The notes under the pieces: model-generated
Told to the model about the DNA's origin: nothing
Databases searched by the model: none
The model's input: only the letters and a program-made list of their open reading frames with translations
Shown here: positions 53,401 to 60,153 of the stretch, in pieces
How positions within the stretch are numbered: the stretch's first letter is position 1
Layout: every line of letters begins with the position of its first letter
Program-made: the position numbers and the translations under genes
Assembly: GCA_964397565.1 (NCBI GenBank)
Contig: CAYNJC010000012.1
Location: forward strand, 55,678 to 119,677
Length of the DNA: 64,000 nucleotides
Direction of reading: 5' to 3'
DNA from: JAPLST01 sp964397565
GTDB taxonomy: Bacteria > Auribacterota > UBA3054 > JAPLST01

Positions 53401-53873
53401 AACCACAGGCTCGAAACGTTGATGAGCGGCGCGCTCGCGTAGAGCGTCGGCTGATATGCGCGGTCGCGATACACCGCCTTCACGCCCGGCATGCGCTGCA
53501 ACACGCGCAGGGCCGACTCGATATTCGCCACGCCCACATCCAGCGCCATGCCATTGAACGTGAGGTAATACGTGTGCTCGATCTGCGCGCCGTATTCATT
53601 GATGTAGCGTGCCACGCTTGCGGAGGGCAGCGCGCCGGGCAGCGCTTGCGCGAAGGTTTGCTGCTCTGTCTTGATCTGCGCAATCTGCGCCTGCGCTTGC
53701 GGGGTATTGAGGTCAAGCGCGCCGGCGGGCGTGTGGCCGAACGCCTTCACGTCGGCGCTCTGCGCCAGCGGTGGCGTGCTGAATTCGACGATTACGCGCG
53801 GCGAGGCATGCGGCGTCTCGATAGCGCACACACTCAGTGCGGCAGCGGCAAGTGACAGACAGCGCAGGTTCAT
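50484..53873 (-). CDS. Subtilase (S8) protease with PA and PKD domains and a PEP-CTERM tail
   Basis: 1129 residues from ATG 53873 (GGAG ahead). Signal peptide MNLRCLSLAAAALSVCA, then a propeptide-like region. The catalytic triad is D178 in VASMDGG, H246 in SHGVHTAGIAAG and S584 in SGTSMAAPHVAG, with the oxyanion Asn in NNSWGGG. A PA domain is inserted (about 435-530; GKYALIRRGTAEFGLKC). A long beta-rich region and a PKD domain (WDFGDATPFVG, HTYAASGVYTARVEVVD) follow. The end is VPEPAACLALG, a hydrophobic helix and RRTRRRG: a PEP-CTERM exosortase sorting signal. Extracellular degradative protease. Confidence 0.93.
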   Translation of the reverse strand: MNLRCLSLAAAALSVCAIETPHASPRVIVEFSTPPLAQSADVKAFGHTPAGALDLNTPQAQAQIAQIKTEQQTFAQALPGALPSASVARYINEYGAQIEHTYYLTFNGMALDVGVANIESALRVLQRMPGVKAVYRDRAYQPTLYASAPLINVSSLWLSAAIGGSTNAGRSIKVASMDGGVHHLAPMFSGAGYSYPAGYPAGGLGDTNNNNGKIIASRAYFRPWDPPITGESNVWPGVLGTSHGVHTAGIAAGNAVPATYLGYTTNISGIAPAAWIMSYRVFYYSVTADQSFYLPEGVAALEDIVRDGADVVNNSWGGGPTGVGGVGSPLDQALINAANAGIFVSMSAGNSGPDKGTLDHAADEYITVAAASTAGGFNAGRLNITAPLPVPGALTDMAFAAASFGSALPVSMTSAYAAAEIVAPTNPLGVNPFPAGTFAGKYALIRRGTAEFGLKCLNAQNAGAQTVIIFNNAGNSLMNMGPGLSGGSVTVPCIFIGQSNGEAMVRWSTSSLPAIAQVEISNKAFLNGSVADRIAAFSSRGPGAGNVLKPDLAAPGVDTLSQGFTYGVTGELRHLGFGQASGTSMAAPHVAGAAALLRQIHPSWPNAHIKSALMSSSKYLGMYNEDGTPAQPLDMGAGRLDLARAADPGVILGPPSLGFGLVTQGQQRTLDVTLTSVAGAAETYTLGTLSTINGFGALTSFTGVTVTPPSVMITPGGTGVIHVAFNAQGLPIGDQQGFVVISGALHQAHIPVWARVTPGIGSKDVLLIDNDGSAAPGSTTRNYLAYYANVLGELHLTYDVCDIDAHYGAAAKVPEPALLAQYKAVLYFTGDNAYPGTLSWPTLLDMERLTEYANGGGKLIAMGQKIASGLGNSSFFHNYVLGGWQVQASVSGGSLPYTNVVALTGAPPAFAGIALDLRANADGASNLVSMGELSAYPWNRHDFLTNEYYPFNPLLVFPGTNSVSLGIVAIGHRNQPTLENPGVAYLGRAVYTSVGLEGVNSSAFTTPRAGLLSTFWNYLNDAPHVSAAAVEWGGLTYRFYATFVAGGTGSFAMSYRWDFGDATPFVGPQATYVIDHTYAASGVYTARVEVVDSWGNRCVATTEIVPEPAACLALGIALTAVARRTRRRG

Positions 53874-54020
53874 AGTGGCTCCATGGTGGCCGTCATTGAA
53901 GATCACGGAGAAACCAAACAGCAAGACCCTTGGTCAGTGTGCGCAAACGTCAGCGTCCTGCTGTCGAAGCGCATTGTTTCATCGTGATCGTGCGGTGCTA
54001 CATCCTGTGTTCTGTCTACA

Positions 54021-54049
54021 ACTATATCAAACGGATGTCACTAGGTCAA
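54021..54049 (-). promoter_or_regulatory. Promoter of the PEP-CTERM subtilase
   Basis: Minus strand TTGACC (54049-54044), 17-base spacer, TATAGT (54026-54021). Leader is about 140 bases; nothing else was recognised in 53874-54020. Confidence 0.7.
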
Positions 54050-54082
54050 GCGGCGGCGTGACCCAGTTCCGTTGACGATAGC

Positions 54083-54190
54083 CTCCCCACCGACCTTGTG
54101 TCGGTGGAAGGAAAGATTGGGAAAAAGGCCGGCGTGCTCTCATTCAATCTTATTCACCCACGACGCAAGGTCGTGGGGGTCTGGAAGAAG
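54083..54190. repeat. Dispersed hairpin element, copy A
   Basis: About 108 bases with hairpins CCACCGAC/GTCGGTGG and CCCACGAC/GTCGTGGG. A second copy in opposite orientation is at 58489-58612; the CCCACGACGCAAGGTCGTGG core and flanking CAATCT are conserved. No open frame. Confidence 0.8.
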
Positions 54191-54228
54191 AGACGGGGAC
54201 GACCGGTGCAGTCAAGGCCTGAACGTGC

Positions 54229-54801
54229 CTACGCCAGCTTTTTCAACAGCCACGCCATGTTGCGGCCGAGCGTGCGCATCGTCTCGATGCCTTCGTCGTC
54301 TTTTTCCACTTCGCCGATTTCACGGCCGATGCCGATGTTCCAGTAGCTCGATCCGACAATGATCATCTCGGCAATGGTGAAGAAATGATTGAGCGAGTCG
54401 AAGGCGTGAATCGCGCCGCCGCGCCGCACCGCTACAACCGCCGCGCCGGCTTTGCGCCGCAGCAGCATGCCGTTGGCGCGCGTGACATAGCCGGCCCGAT
54501 CCATCAATGCCTTGCTGTCCGGCGTGATGTCGGCGAAATGCGTGGGCGAGCCGAGCAGGATGCCGTCGGCCGCAACCATTTTTTCGATGCAACTGTTCAG
54601 CAGGTCGTCATCGAAAATGCAGCGCTTGTTCCTGTTCTTGATGCACGCGCCGCAGGCGGTGCAGCCGCGCAGGCGCGCGCCGCTGAGTGAGACCAATTCG
54701 GTGCTGATGCCCTTGTGCTCGAGTTCGGTCAGGACGGTGCGCAGCAACAAGGCGGTGTTGCCATCTTTGCGCGGACTGCCGTTGAATGCAACAACATGCA
54801 T
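54229..54801 (-). CDS. Flavodoxin-fold NAD(P)H-dependent reductase / iron-sulfur flavoprotein
   Basis: 190 residues. VVAFNGSPRKDGNTALLLRT is the FMN phosphate loop and ILLGSPTHFADI the second flavin loop; CTACGACIKNRNKRC near residue 47 matches the Cys cluster of iron-sulfur flavoproteins. Such proteins pass electrons or reduce quinones and metals. The 3' end lies 38 bases from the dispersed element. The start is preceded by a TTTTAAGTTTTAGG tandem repeat (54809-54836) rather than a ribosome site. Physiological partner unknown. Confidence 0.87.
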   Translation of the reverse strand: MHVVAFNGSPRKDGNTALLLRTVLTELEHKGISTELVSLSGARLRGCTACGACIKNRNKRCIFDDDLLNSCIEKMVAADGILLGSPTHFADITPDSKALMDRAGYVTRANGMLLRRKAGAAVVAVRRGGAIHAFDSLNHFFTIAEMIIVGSSYWNIGIGREIGEVEKDDEGIETMRTLGRNMAWLLKKLA

Positions 54802-54805
54802 GGGA

Positions 54806-54838
54806 GTTTTAAGTTTTAGGTTTTAAGTTTTAGGTTAC
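54806..54838 (+). repeat. AGTTTTAGG/AAGTTTT tandem repeat
   Basis: Two nearly exact copies of TTTTAAGTTTTAGG between the flavoprotein start and the end of the mutarotase-like gene. A low-complexity intergenic tract. Confidence 0.7.
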
Positions 54839-55935
54839 AGCAAGGTGACGACCGGGGTTGTGCCGTCCATGGTGATGGTGCGCACGCCGCGGCAATCAGA
54901 CGCGACCGGTTGCAGCACGATCCAATATTCGAACGTCAGGGTGCCGCTTGCGGGCAGCCAGCGGTAGGTGCGTTGGCCTTGAAACGTGCCCCGGTCGACG
55001 GCGTTGCGCACGCTGGTGGGGAATGGCGTGTTGGCGAATTCCATGCCGCGCACGAGCTCTTTGCCGGCCCACGGCAGTTGCGTGCGGCAAAAATTTTCCT
55101 CCCAATTGCCGAGCCAAGGATAATCGGCGCGGCGCCAGACGTAGGCCAGCAGCAGGCCGCGCCGCGGATGCATGGCACTGAACCAGGCGTACTCCTGGCG
55201 CGGGTTCATCAACTGAGTGGTGAAATCCGACGACACGCGCTGCTGTTTGGCGATCGTGCGCAAGTCGACCATGCCTTTGACGCCGGAAGCGTTCGGCCAG
55301 GCGAACGCGGTGTCTTTTTTGAGGCGCGGCACGCGGCCAAACTCGCCCGGAAACGTGTGCCCTTTCGTGGCCGGCATGTCAAACAGCGTGACGCCTTTCT
55401 CGAGAAACGGGGCGCCGAACGACACGTGCTGGCACATCGTAAACGGCCGGTCATGCCGCGCCAGATTCGCCAGCGTCTCCTTGACATGCAGCACGGCGCT
55501 GCCGCGGCGCGTGCTGATCGTGCGCGCCAGACACACTTGCGCGACGGGCAGCACCGTCAGCGTGGTGAACCCGGCCGCCTGCGGCCCGACGTGGTGCGAG
55601 AGCAAGTGCCAGCGCGCGACCGGCGCCTCGTAATGGCAATCGAGGCCGGCGCGCTGTTCCTCATCCGACGGCTCGCCGAAGCCGGCCAGGCAGAGATTGT
55701 GACCGGCAATGCAGGCCAGCAGGCGTGAGTTGCCAAACTGCGCGGCATTTCTCTTGGTGTACTGCCACGGCTCGATCTGGCGCCAGCGCGGCGCCCACAG
55801 CGGATTGAGGCCGGGCACCTCTTTGTGCTGCAGGGTGCAGATATGCCCGCCGCCGGCCATCATGCCGAGCGTGATACAACCATTGTCGAGCGTCCAGACG
55901 CTGCGACGTTGCTGGTGCACAGTGCGAAATTTCAT
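54835..55935 (-). CDS. Galactose-mutarotase-like hypothetical protein
   Basis: 366 residues from ATG 55935, which overlaps the glycosyltransferase stop as ATGA; a frame start at 56010 lies inside that gene. WTLDNGCITLGMMAGGGHIC and LNPLWAPRWRQIEPW near the start resemble the opening of aldose-1-epimerase-fold proteins of the DUF4432-like type, which bind sugars without proven catalysis. The body is beta-rich with many Trp, and no signal peptide is present. Co-translated with a GT4 glycosyltransferase, suggesting glycan metabolism. Only the fold resemblance is supported. Confidence 0.6.
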   Translation of the reverse strand: MKFRTVHQQRRSVWTLDNGCITLGMMAGGGHICTLQHKEVPGLNPLWAPRWRQIEPWQYTKRNAAQFGNSRLLACIAGHNLCLAGFGEPSDEEQRAGLDCHYEAPVARWHLLSHHVGPQAAGFTTLTVLPVAQVCLARTISTRRGSAVLHVKETLANLARHDRPFTMCQHVSFGAPFLEKGVTLFDMPATKGHTFPGEFGRVPRLKKDTAFAWPNASGVKGMVDLRTIAKQQRVSSDFTTQLMNPRQEYAWFSAMHPRRGLLLAYVWRRADYPWLGNWEENFCRTQLPWAGKELVRGMEFANTPFPTSVRNAVDRGTFQGQRTYRWLPASGTLTFEYWIVLQPVASDCRGVRTITMDGTTPVVTLL

Positions 55936-57089
55936 TGTTGTTCCTTGCGGTGACGGGTGACATGGGCGACGGCGTCGCAAAATCCCTGGGCCATGCGCGC
56001 ATAGGTCCATGATTGAATGGTGGCGCGGGCGTTGGCCGACAGGCGCGTGCGCAACGCGCCATCCGCCAGCACGCGCTGCACGGCGGCGGCCAGCGCGGCC
56101 GGGTCGCGCTCCGGCACGACCAGGCCGTTGTGTTCATCTTCGAGCAAGCCGCCGCGCGCGGCGCCCACGGCGTCGGAGGCAATCACCACGCAGCCTTGAT
56201 TCATGGCTTCATTGACAATCAAGCCCCACGGCTCTTTGAACACGCGCGTCGTGACCGACGGCACAATCAGCGCATCGGCCAGTGCATAGTATTTGTAGAG
56301 CTCGGCATTGGGCACATAGTCGAGAAAATGCACACACGACAAATCATGTCGTTTGCTATCGTCAGACAGTGTCGTTTGCAGCGGCCCGCGGCCGATGATC
56401 AGCAAGGCGAGCGGTGGGCCCTCGCGCAGTTGGCGCAGGGCCGCGAGCAAGACCTCAATCCCCTTTTCTTGGTCGAGCCGGCCGACGAACAGCAGCACGC
56501 GCTCGTGCGCCAAGCCAAGCGTGTGCCGCAACGCGCTCAGTGTTTCCGCCGCGACAGGTGTGTTGTACACGTCATTGTCGGCGGTGTTCCACGCAATGAA
56601 AATCTTTTCCGGCGCGACCCCAAGCGCAATCAGGTACTCGCGCACATGCGTGCCATAGGCGACCAGCGCGTCGGCATGGCGATAAATGTGCCGCACGAGC
56701 GGGAAGGTCAGGCGATGAAAGAGTGTGCGCGGGTGGTGCCAGAAGCCGGTCCAGATGATGATGGGGCGGCGGCGCAGGCGCGCGATGCAGTAGGTGAGCG
56801 GGACAATGAAACGGCCACTGATGCCCTGAATATAGACATCCCACGGCTCGCGCCAAAGAATGCGGGCGAGGCGCACGACGACGCGCCAGCGCGGCTGTGT
56901 GCCGACGCCGAGCGGTACGACCGGCACGTCGGCGCCGCCGCCGCGCGGATTGAGCGTTTCCCAATTTTTCTCGGAGGCGTCGGAGAAAAAAAGAAAGCGC
57001 GCGCCAATGCGCTCGGCCAGCAGGCGAAAGAGCTTGACCCGGTAGAACGGGCAGAAGTTGGTGACGACGGCGCAGCGCAGCGGCTTCAT
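55932..57089 (-). CDS. Family 4 glycosyltransferase
   Basis: 385 residues. The GT-B fold is visible: N-terminal CAVVTNFCPFYRVKLFRLLA, central LLFVGRLDQEKGIEVLLAAL, then LLIIGRGPL and the nucleotide-sugar site PSVTTRVFKEPWGLIVNEAMNQGCVVIASDAVGA with the E-x7-E motif (EPWGLIVNE). It transfers a sugar from an activated donor, probably into a surface polysaccharide. The downstream mutarotase-like gene overlaps by 4 bases. A dispersed palindrome (57108) lies just upstream. Donor and acceptor are not readable. Confidence 0.9.
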   Translation of the reverse strand: MKPLRCAVVTNFCPFYRVKLFRLLAERIGARFLFFSDASEKNWETLNPRGGGADVPVVPLGVGTQPRWRVVVRLARILWREPWDVYIQGISGRFIVPLTYCIARLRRRPIIIWTGFWHHPRTLFHRLTFPLVRHIYRHADALVAYGTHVREYLIALGVAPEKIFIAWNTADNDVYNTPVAAETLSALRHTLGLAHERVLLFVGRLDQEKGIEVLLAALRQLREGPPLALLIIGRGPLQTTLSDDSKRHDLSCVHFLDYVPNAELYKYYALADALIVPSVTTRVFKEPWGLIVNEAMNQGCVVIASDAVGAARGGLLEDEHNGLVVPERDPAALAAAVQRVLADGALRTRLSANARATIQSWTYARMAQGFCDAVAHVTRHRKEQQ

Positions 57090-57107
57090 GTGGGCATTAT
57101 ACCAAAA

Positions 57108-57146
57108 AAATTCTTACGCCGCGAATTCTTTCGCGGCGCAAGAATT
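57108..57146. repeat. Dispersed palindrome, copy 4 (enlarged)
   Basis: 18-base arms AAATTCTTACGCCGCGAA / TTCGCGGCGCAAGAATTT differing at one base; a longer version of the TTTCGC/GCGAAA family. Confidence 0.75.
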
Positions 57147-57234
57147 TATAAACGAGCCGGTGCGGCTCGTCGTGCAGCCATCCCTTCATCCAGCCATCCA
57201 TTCTGCCAATCTTCCATCACGCCAACCTGCAATA

Positions 57235-57249
57235 TGGTATACTAGTATA
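57235..57249 (+). promoter_or_regulatory. Extended -10 with overlapping palindrome TATACTAGTATA
   Basis: TG-G-TATACT (57235-57243) is an extended -10 and its last six bases start a perfect 12-base palindrome (57238-57249), a possible operator for the metal permease. Confidence 0.5.
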
Positions 57250-57260
57250 TCTTAACCTTA

Positions 57261-58328
57261 ATGGACGCTATGAATCAGATTATTGAGTATGTGCGAATCG
57301 CGGCGCTGGAATTTCTGGCAACCCTGATGGCGATGGCGCCCTACCTGCTGTTCGGCTTTGTCGCCGCCGGCATCATTTCCGTGCTGGTCGCGCCGGAGCA
57401 GGTGCGCCGGCATTTGGGCGGCCATGGGCTGTGGCCAGTGATCAAGGCGGCCCTGTTCGGCGTGCCGTTGCCGCTCTGCTCGTGCAGTGTCATTCCGGTG
57501 ATGGTGTCCTTATTGAAGCACGGCGCCAGTCGCGGCGCGGCGACGGCGTTCTTGCTCTCGACGCCGCAGACCGGGGTGGACAGCATTGTCGTGACGTACG
57601 GCATGCTCGGCCCCGTCTTTGCGATTGTGCGCCCGCTGGCGGCTTTCATTGCCGGCGTGCTGGGCGGCAGTGCGGTGGCGCTGGTCGAAGGCCAAGACGG
57701 GGCGGGCACGGACACTGCCTGCACCGATGAGTGTTGCACCCAGACCAACGGCAATCGCTTTGTGCGCGCGCTGCGCTTTGCCTTCGTGACGTTGCCGCGT
57801 GATTTGGCTTGGCCGCTGATTGTCGGCTTGACGATTGCGGGCGTGATTGCCGCGTTGACGCCGGACGATTACTTTGCCGGCGCGCTGGGCACGGGTATTG
57901 TGCCGATGCTGGTGATGCTGGCGGTCGGCATTCCGTTGTATGTTTGCTCGACGGCGTCGGTGCCAATCGCAGTGGCATTGATGGCCAAAGGGCTTTCGCC
58001 GGGCGCGGCCCTGGTGTTTTTGATTGCCGGGGCGGGCACGAACGCGGCCGGCGTTGCGGCCGTGTGGAAGATCATGGGGGTGCGCACGACCGTCATCTAT
58101 CTGGTCAGCGTGGCGTTGACAGCCTTGACCGCCGGTGGCGCAACGGATGCGTTGATCGGCGTGTTTCACGCCCACGGCATGACCGGGGTCAATTGTGGTT
58201 GGGAGACGCCGGTGTGGATTGAAGTGAGCGCGACGGTCTTGCTGTGCGCCGTGCTGGGCTGGGCGCTGCTGCGACCGTGGTGGCAGCGCCGGCACGCGCC
58301 GCACGCCTGCACGGATTGCGCCCATTGA
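57261..58328 (+). CDS. SO_0444/ArsP-type metal efflux permease
   Basis: 355 residues with eight or more membrane helices. PLPLCSCSVIPVM near residue 72 is the thiol motif of the permease family (YraQ, ArsP, SO_0444), repeated in weaker form as VGIPLYVCSTASVPIA near 228. A Cys-rich loop (TACTDECCTQTNG near 154) and a C-terminal HAPHACTDCAH could bind soft metals. Such proteins expel Cu, Zn or organoarsenicals across the inner membrane; metal identity is inference. Either ATG 57261 or ATG 57270 may be the start, since the predicted promoter leaves a very short leader. Confidence 0.88.
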   Translation: MDAMNQIIEYVRIAALEFLATLMAMAPYLLFGFVAAGIISVLVAPEQVRRHLGGHGLWPVIKAALFGVPLPLCSCSVIPVMVSLLKHGASRGAATAFLLSTPQTGVDSIVVTYGMLGPVFAIVRPLAAFIAGVLGGSAVALVEGQDGAGTDTACTDECCTQTNGNRFVRALRFAFVTLPRDLAWPLIVGLTIAGVIAALTPDDYFAGALGTGIVPMLVMLAVGIPLYVCSTASVPIAVALMAKGLSPGAALVFLIAGAGTNAAGVAAVWKIMGVRTTVIYLVSVALTALTAGGATDALIGVFHAHGMTGVNCGWETPVWIEVSATVLLCAVLGWALLRPWWQRRHAPHACTDCAH

Positions 58329-58451
58329 GGCGGTGCGGTGGCCGCGACAAGCGCAGGGTTCGGGATTCAGGGTTCAGGGGGAAGACGCAGCGGAATATTG
58401 AATATCCAATCCCGCCTTTGACGGGACTCCGAGCAGCAAGGAATGTCCAAT

Positions 58452-58474
58452 GATTCTTTCGCGGCGAACAAATT
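58452..58474. repeat. Dispersed palindrome, copy 5 (degenerate)
   Basis: ATTCTTTCGCGGCGAACAAATT: one intact arm of the TTTCGC/GCGAAA family. Confidence 0.55.
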
Positions 58475-58488
58475 AATATTCATCATTT

Positions 58489-58612
58489 CTTCTGCCAGAC
58501 CCCCACGACCTTGCGTCGTGGGTGAATGAGATTGAATAAAACAGGCGCACCGGCGTCCTTTTCTCAATCTCTGCTTCCACCGATCCCGCCGTCGGCGGGA
58601 TCGGTGGGGAGC
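58489..58612. repeat. Dispersed hairpin element, copy B (inverted relative to copy A)
   Basis: Reverse complement of this stretch matches 54083-54190 over its length, with hairpins CCCACGAC/GTCGTGGG and CCGATCCCGCC/GGCGGGATCGG. It lies inside a 410-base gap (58329-58738) that also holds CAGGGTTCAGG repeats, palindrome copy 5 and the Kdo-transferase promoter, and no gene. Confidence 0.8.
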
Positions 58613-58674
58613 AACACCACAAACAAACCGCCGGATCTGGGAAGAAGACCGGCGCGGCACCATAATTTATTTCG

Positions 58675-58705
58675 TTGAGAAAGAAATTACCGTATTTGGT
58701 ATACT
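58675..58705 (+). promoter_or_regulatory. Probable promoter of the Kdo transferase gene
   Basis: TTGAGA (58675-58680), 19-base spacer, TATACT (58700-58705) with TG-G extension, 34 bases before the ATG. Confidence 0.5.
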
Positions 58706-58738
58706 TTACACCTTGAAACGGACTATCCTATAGGCTGC

Positions 58739-60067
58739 ATGAGCGTTTACGCGTGGACATATAATCTGCTGGGCAATCCGCTGGGGCTGGCAACCCTGCC
58801 GGCCTGGCTGCCCTACCTGCTCTGCCGGCCGAAGTATCGCCGCAGTTTGGCGCGCCGGGCAGGCTGGCTGCCGGCGCAAGACCAGGCGCGCCTGCGGCCC
58901 GGGCAGAGCATCTGGATCCACGCCGTCTCGGTCGGCGAGTTTAATCTGGCCGCCACCTTGATCGCGCAGTTGCGCCCGCGCTGCCCGGGTCTGCAGTTCG
59001 TCGTCAGCGTGACCACGCTGACGGGCTATGAACTGGCGAAGACGCGGTTGACCGCCGAAGATGTGCTGATCTTTTTCCCGCTTGAGTTTTGGCCGGTGAT
59101 GGCGCGCATGGTGGCGCGCGTACGGCCGCGCGCGGCAGTGATTGTCGAGACAGAGATCTGGCCCAACTTCCTGTATGCCCTGGCGCGGCGCGGGATTCCT
59201 TGCGTGCTGGCCAATGGGCGCATATCCCAAAAATCGTTTGAGCGCTATCGCCTGGCGCGGCCGTTCATGCGCGATGTGCTGGGCTGTTTTACGCAGTGCA
59301 ACATGCAGACTGAGCACGACGCGGAACGGCTGCGGGCGTTGGGCGCGCCGCCCGCGCGGGTGCAAGTGGCCGGCAACATCAAATTTGACGCAGCCCGGCT
59401 GGTCGCCACGCCGGCGCCGGACGCAAGCCTGCGTACCGAGCTCGGCGTGCCCGCAGATGTGCCCGTCTTCCTCGCCGCAGCATTGGACAAGACCGGCGCA
59501 GAAGACGCCCTGATGATTGATGTGCTCGAACAGCTGCGGCGCCACACCCCGCGCGCGGCCCTGATCATGGTGCCGCGCCATCCCGAGCGCGGGCCGGAGC
59601 TTGCCCGGCTGGTCGAGCAACGCGGCTACCTGCCGCGCCGGCGCAGTCAGGGCGCGCCGTTTGCCGAGCCGCTGCGCGAAATTTTTATTGTGGATACGAT
59701 TGGCGAGCTGAAACGCTTTTATACGATTGCCCACGCCGTCTTTGTCGGCAAAAGTTTGTGTGCGCCGGGCGGCGGGCAAAACATGATCGAGCCGATTGCG
59801 CTGGGCGTGCCGACGGTGTATGGCCCGTACACGGCGAATTTCCGCGGCGTGGCGGATGTCTTGCTGGAACATGGCGGCGCGCGTCTGGTGCGCTCGGCCG
59901 ACGAACTGGCCGCGACGATCCATGAGTTGTGGCGCGAACCGGCCGCGGCGTGCGCCATGGTGCAGCGCGGGCAAGCGTTCATCCGCAGCCAGCTCGGCGC
60001 CACGCAGCGCAATGTTGAAAGTATTCTGGCGGCGCTGAATTTAAAAACGCGGAAGTCTGAACGATGA
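58739..60067 (+). CDS. waaA: 3-deoxy-D-manno-octulosonic acid (Kdo) transferase
   Basis: 442 residues. WIHAVSVGEFNLAATLIAQL near residue 59 with the catalytic Glu, VETEIWPNFLYAL near 136, ANGRISQKSFERYRL and NIKFD near 210, and GGQNMIEPIALGVPTVYGPYTANF near 345 are standard WaaA/KdtA features, and an N-terminal membrane-associated segment is present. It adds Kdo to lipid A at the inner membrane, showing that the cell makes LPS. The number of Kdo residues added cannot be read from sequence. Confidence 0.95.
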   Translation: MSVYAWTYNLLGNPLGLATLPAWLPYLLCRPKYRRSLARRAGWLPAQDQARLRPGQSIWIHAVSVGEFNLAATLIAQLRPRCPGLQFVVSVTTLTGYELAKTRLTAEDVLIFFPLEFWPVMARMVARVRPRAAVIVETEIWPNFLYALARRGIPCVLANGRISQKSFERYRLARPFMRDVLGCFTQCNMQTEHDAERLRALGAPPARVQVAGNIKFDAARLVATPAPDASLRTELGVPADVPVFLAAALDKTGAEDALMIDVLEQLRRHTPRAALIMVPRHPERGPELARLVEQRGYLPRRRSQGAPFAEPLREIFIVDTIGELKRFYTIAHAVFVGKSLCAPGGGQNMIEPIALGVPTVYGPYTANFRGVADVLLEHGGARLVRSADELAATIHELWREPAAACAMVQRGQAFIRSQLGATQRNVESILAALNLKTRKSER

Positions 60068-60153
60068 ACGCACAAGTAAAAAACGCGGAATCTGCGCTGA
60101 CTTCAGCGTTCAGCGTTCCGACTTCATCCTTTCCTGAACCCTGACACCTAACA

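Noticed and set aside
54083..54190. tRNA or riboswitch
   Set aside because: The hairpins do not form a cloverleaf and a reverse-orientation copy exists at 58489, pointing to a dispersed repeat.
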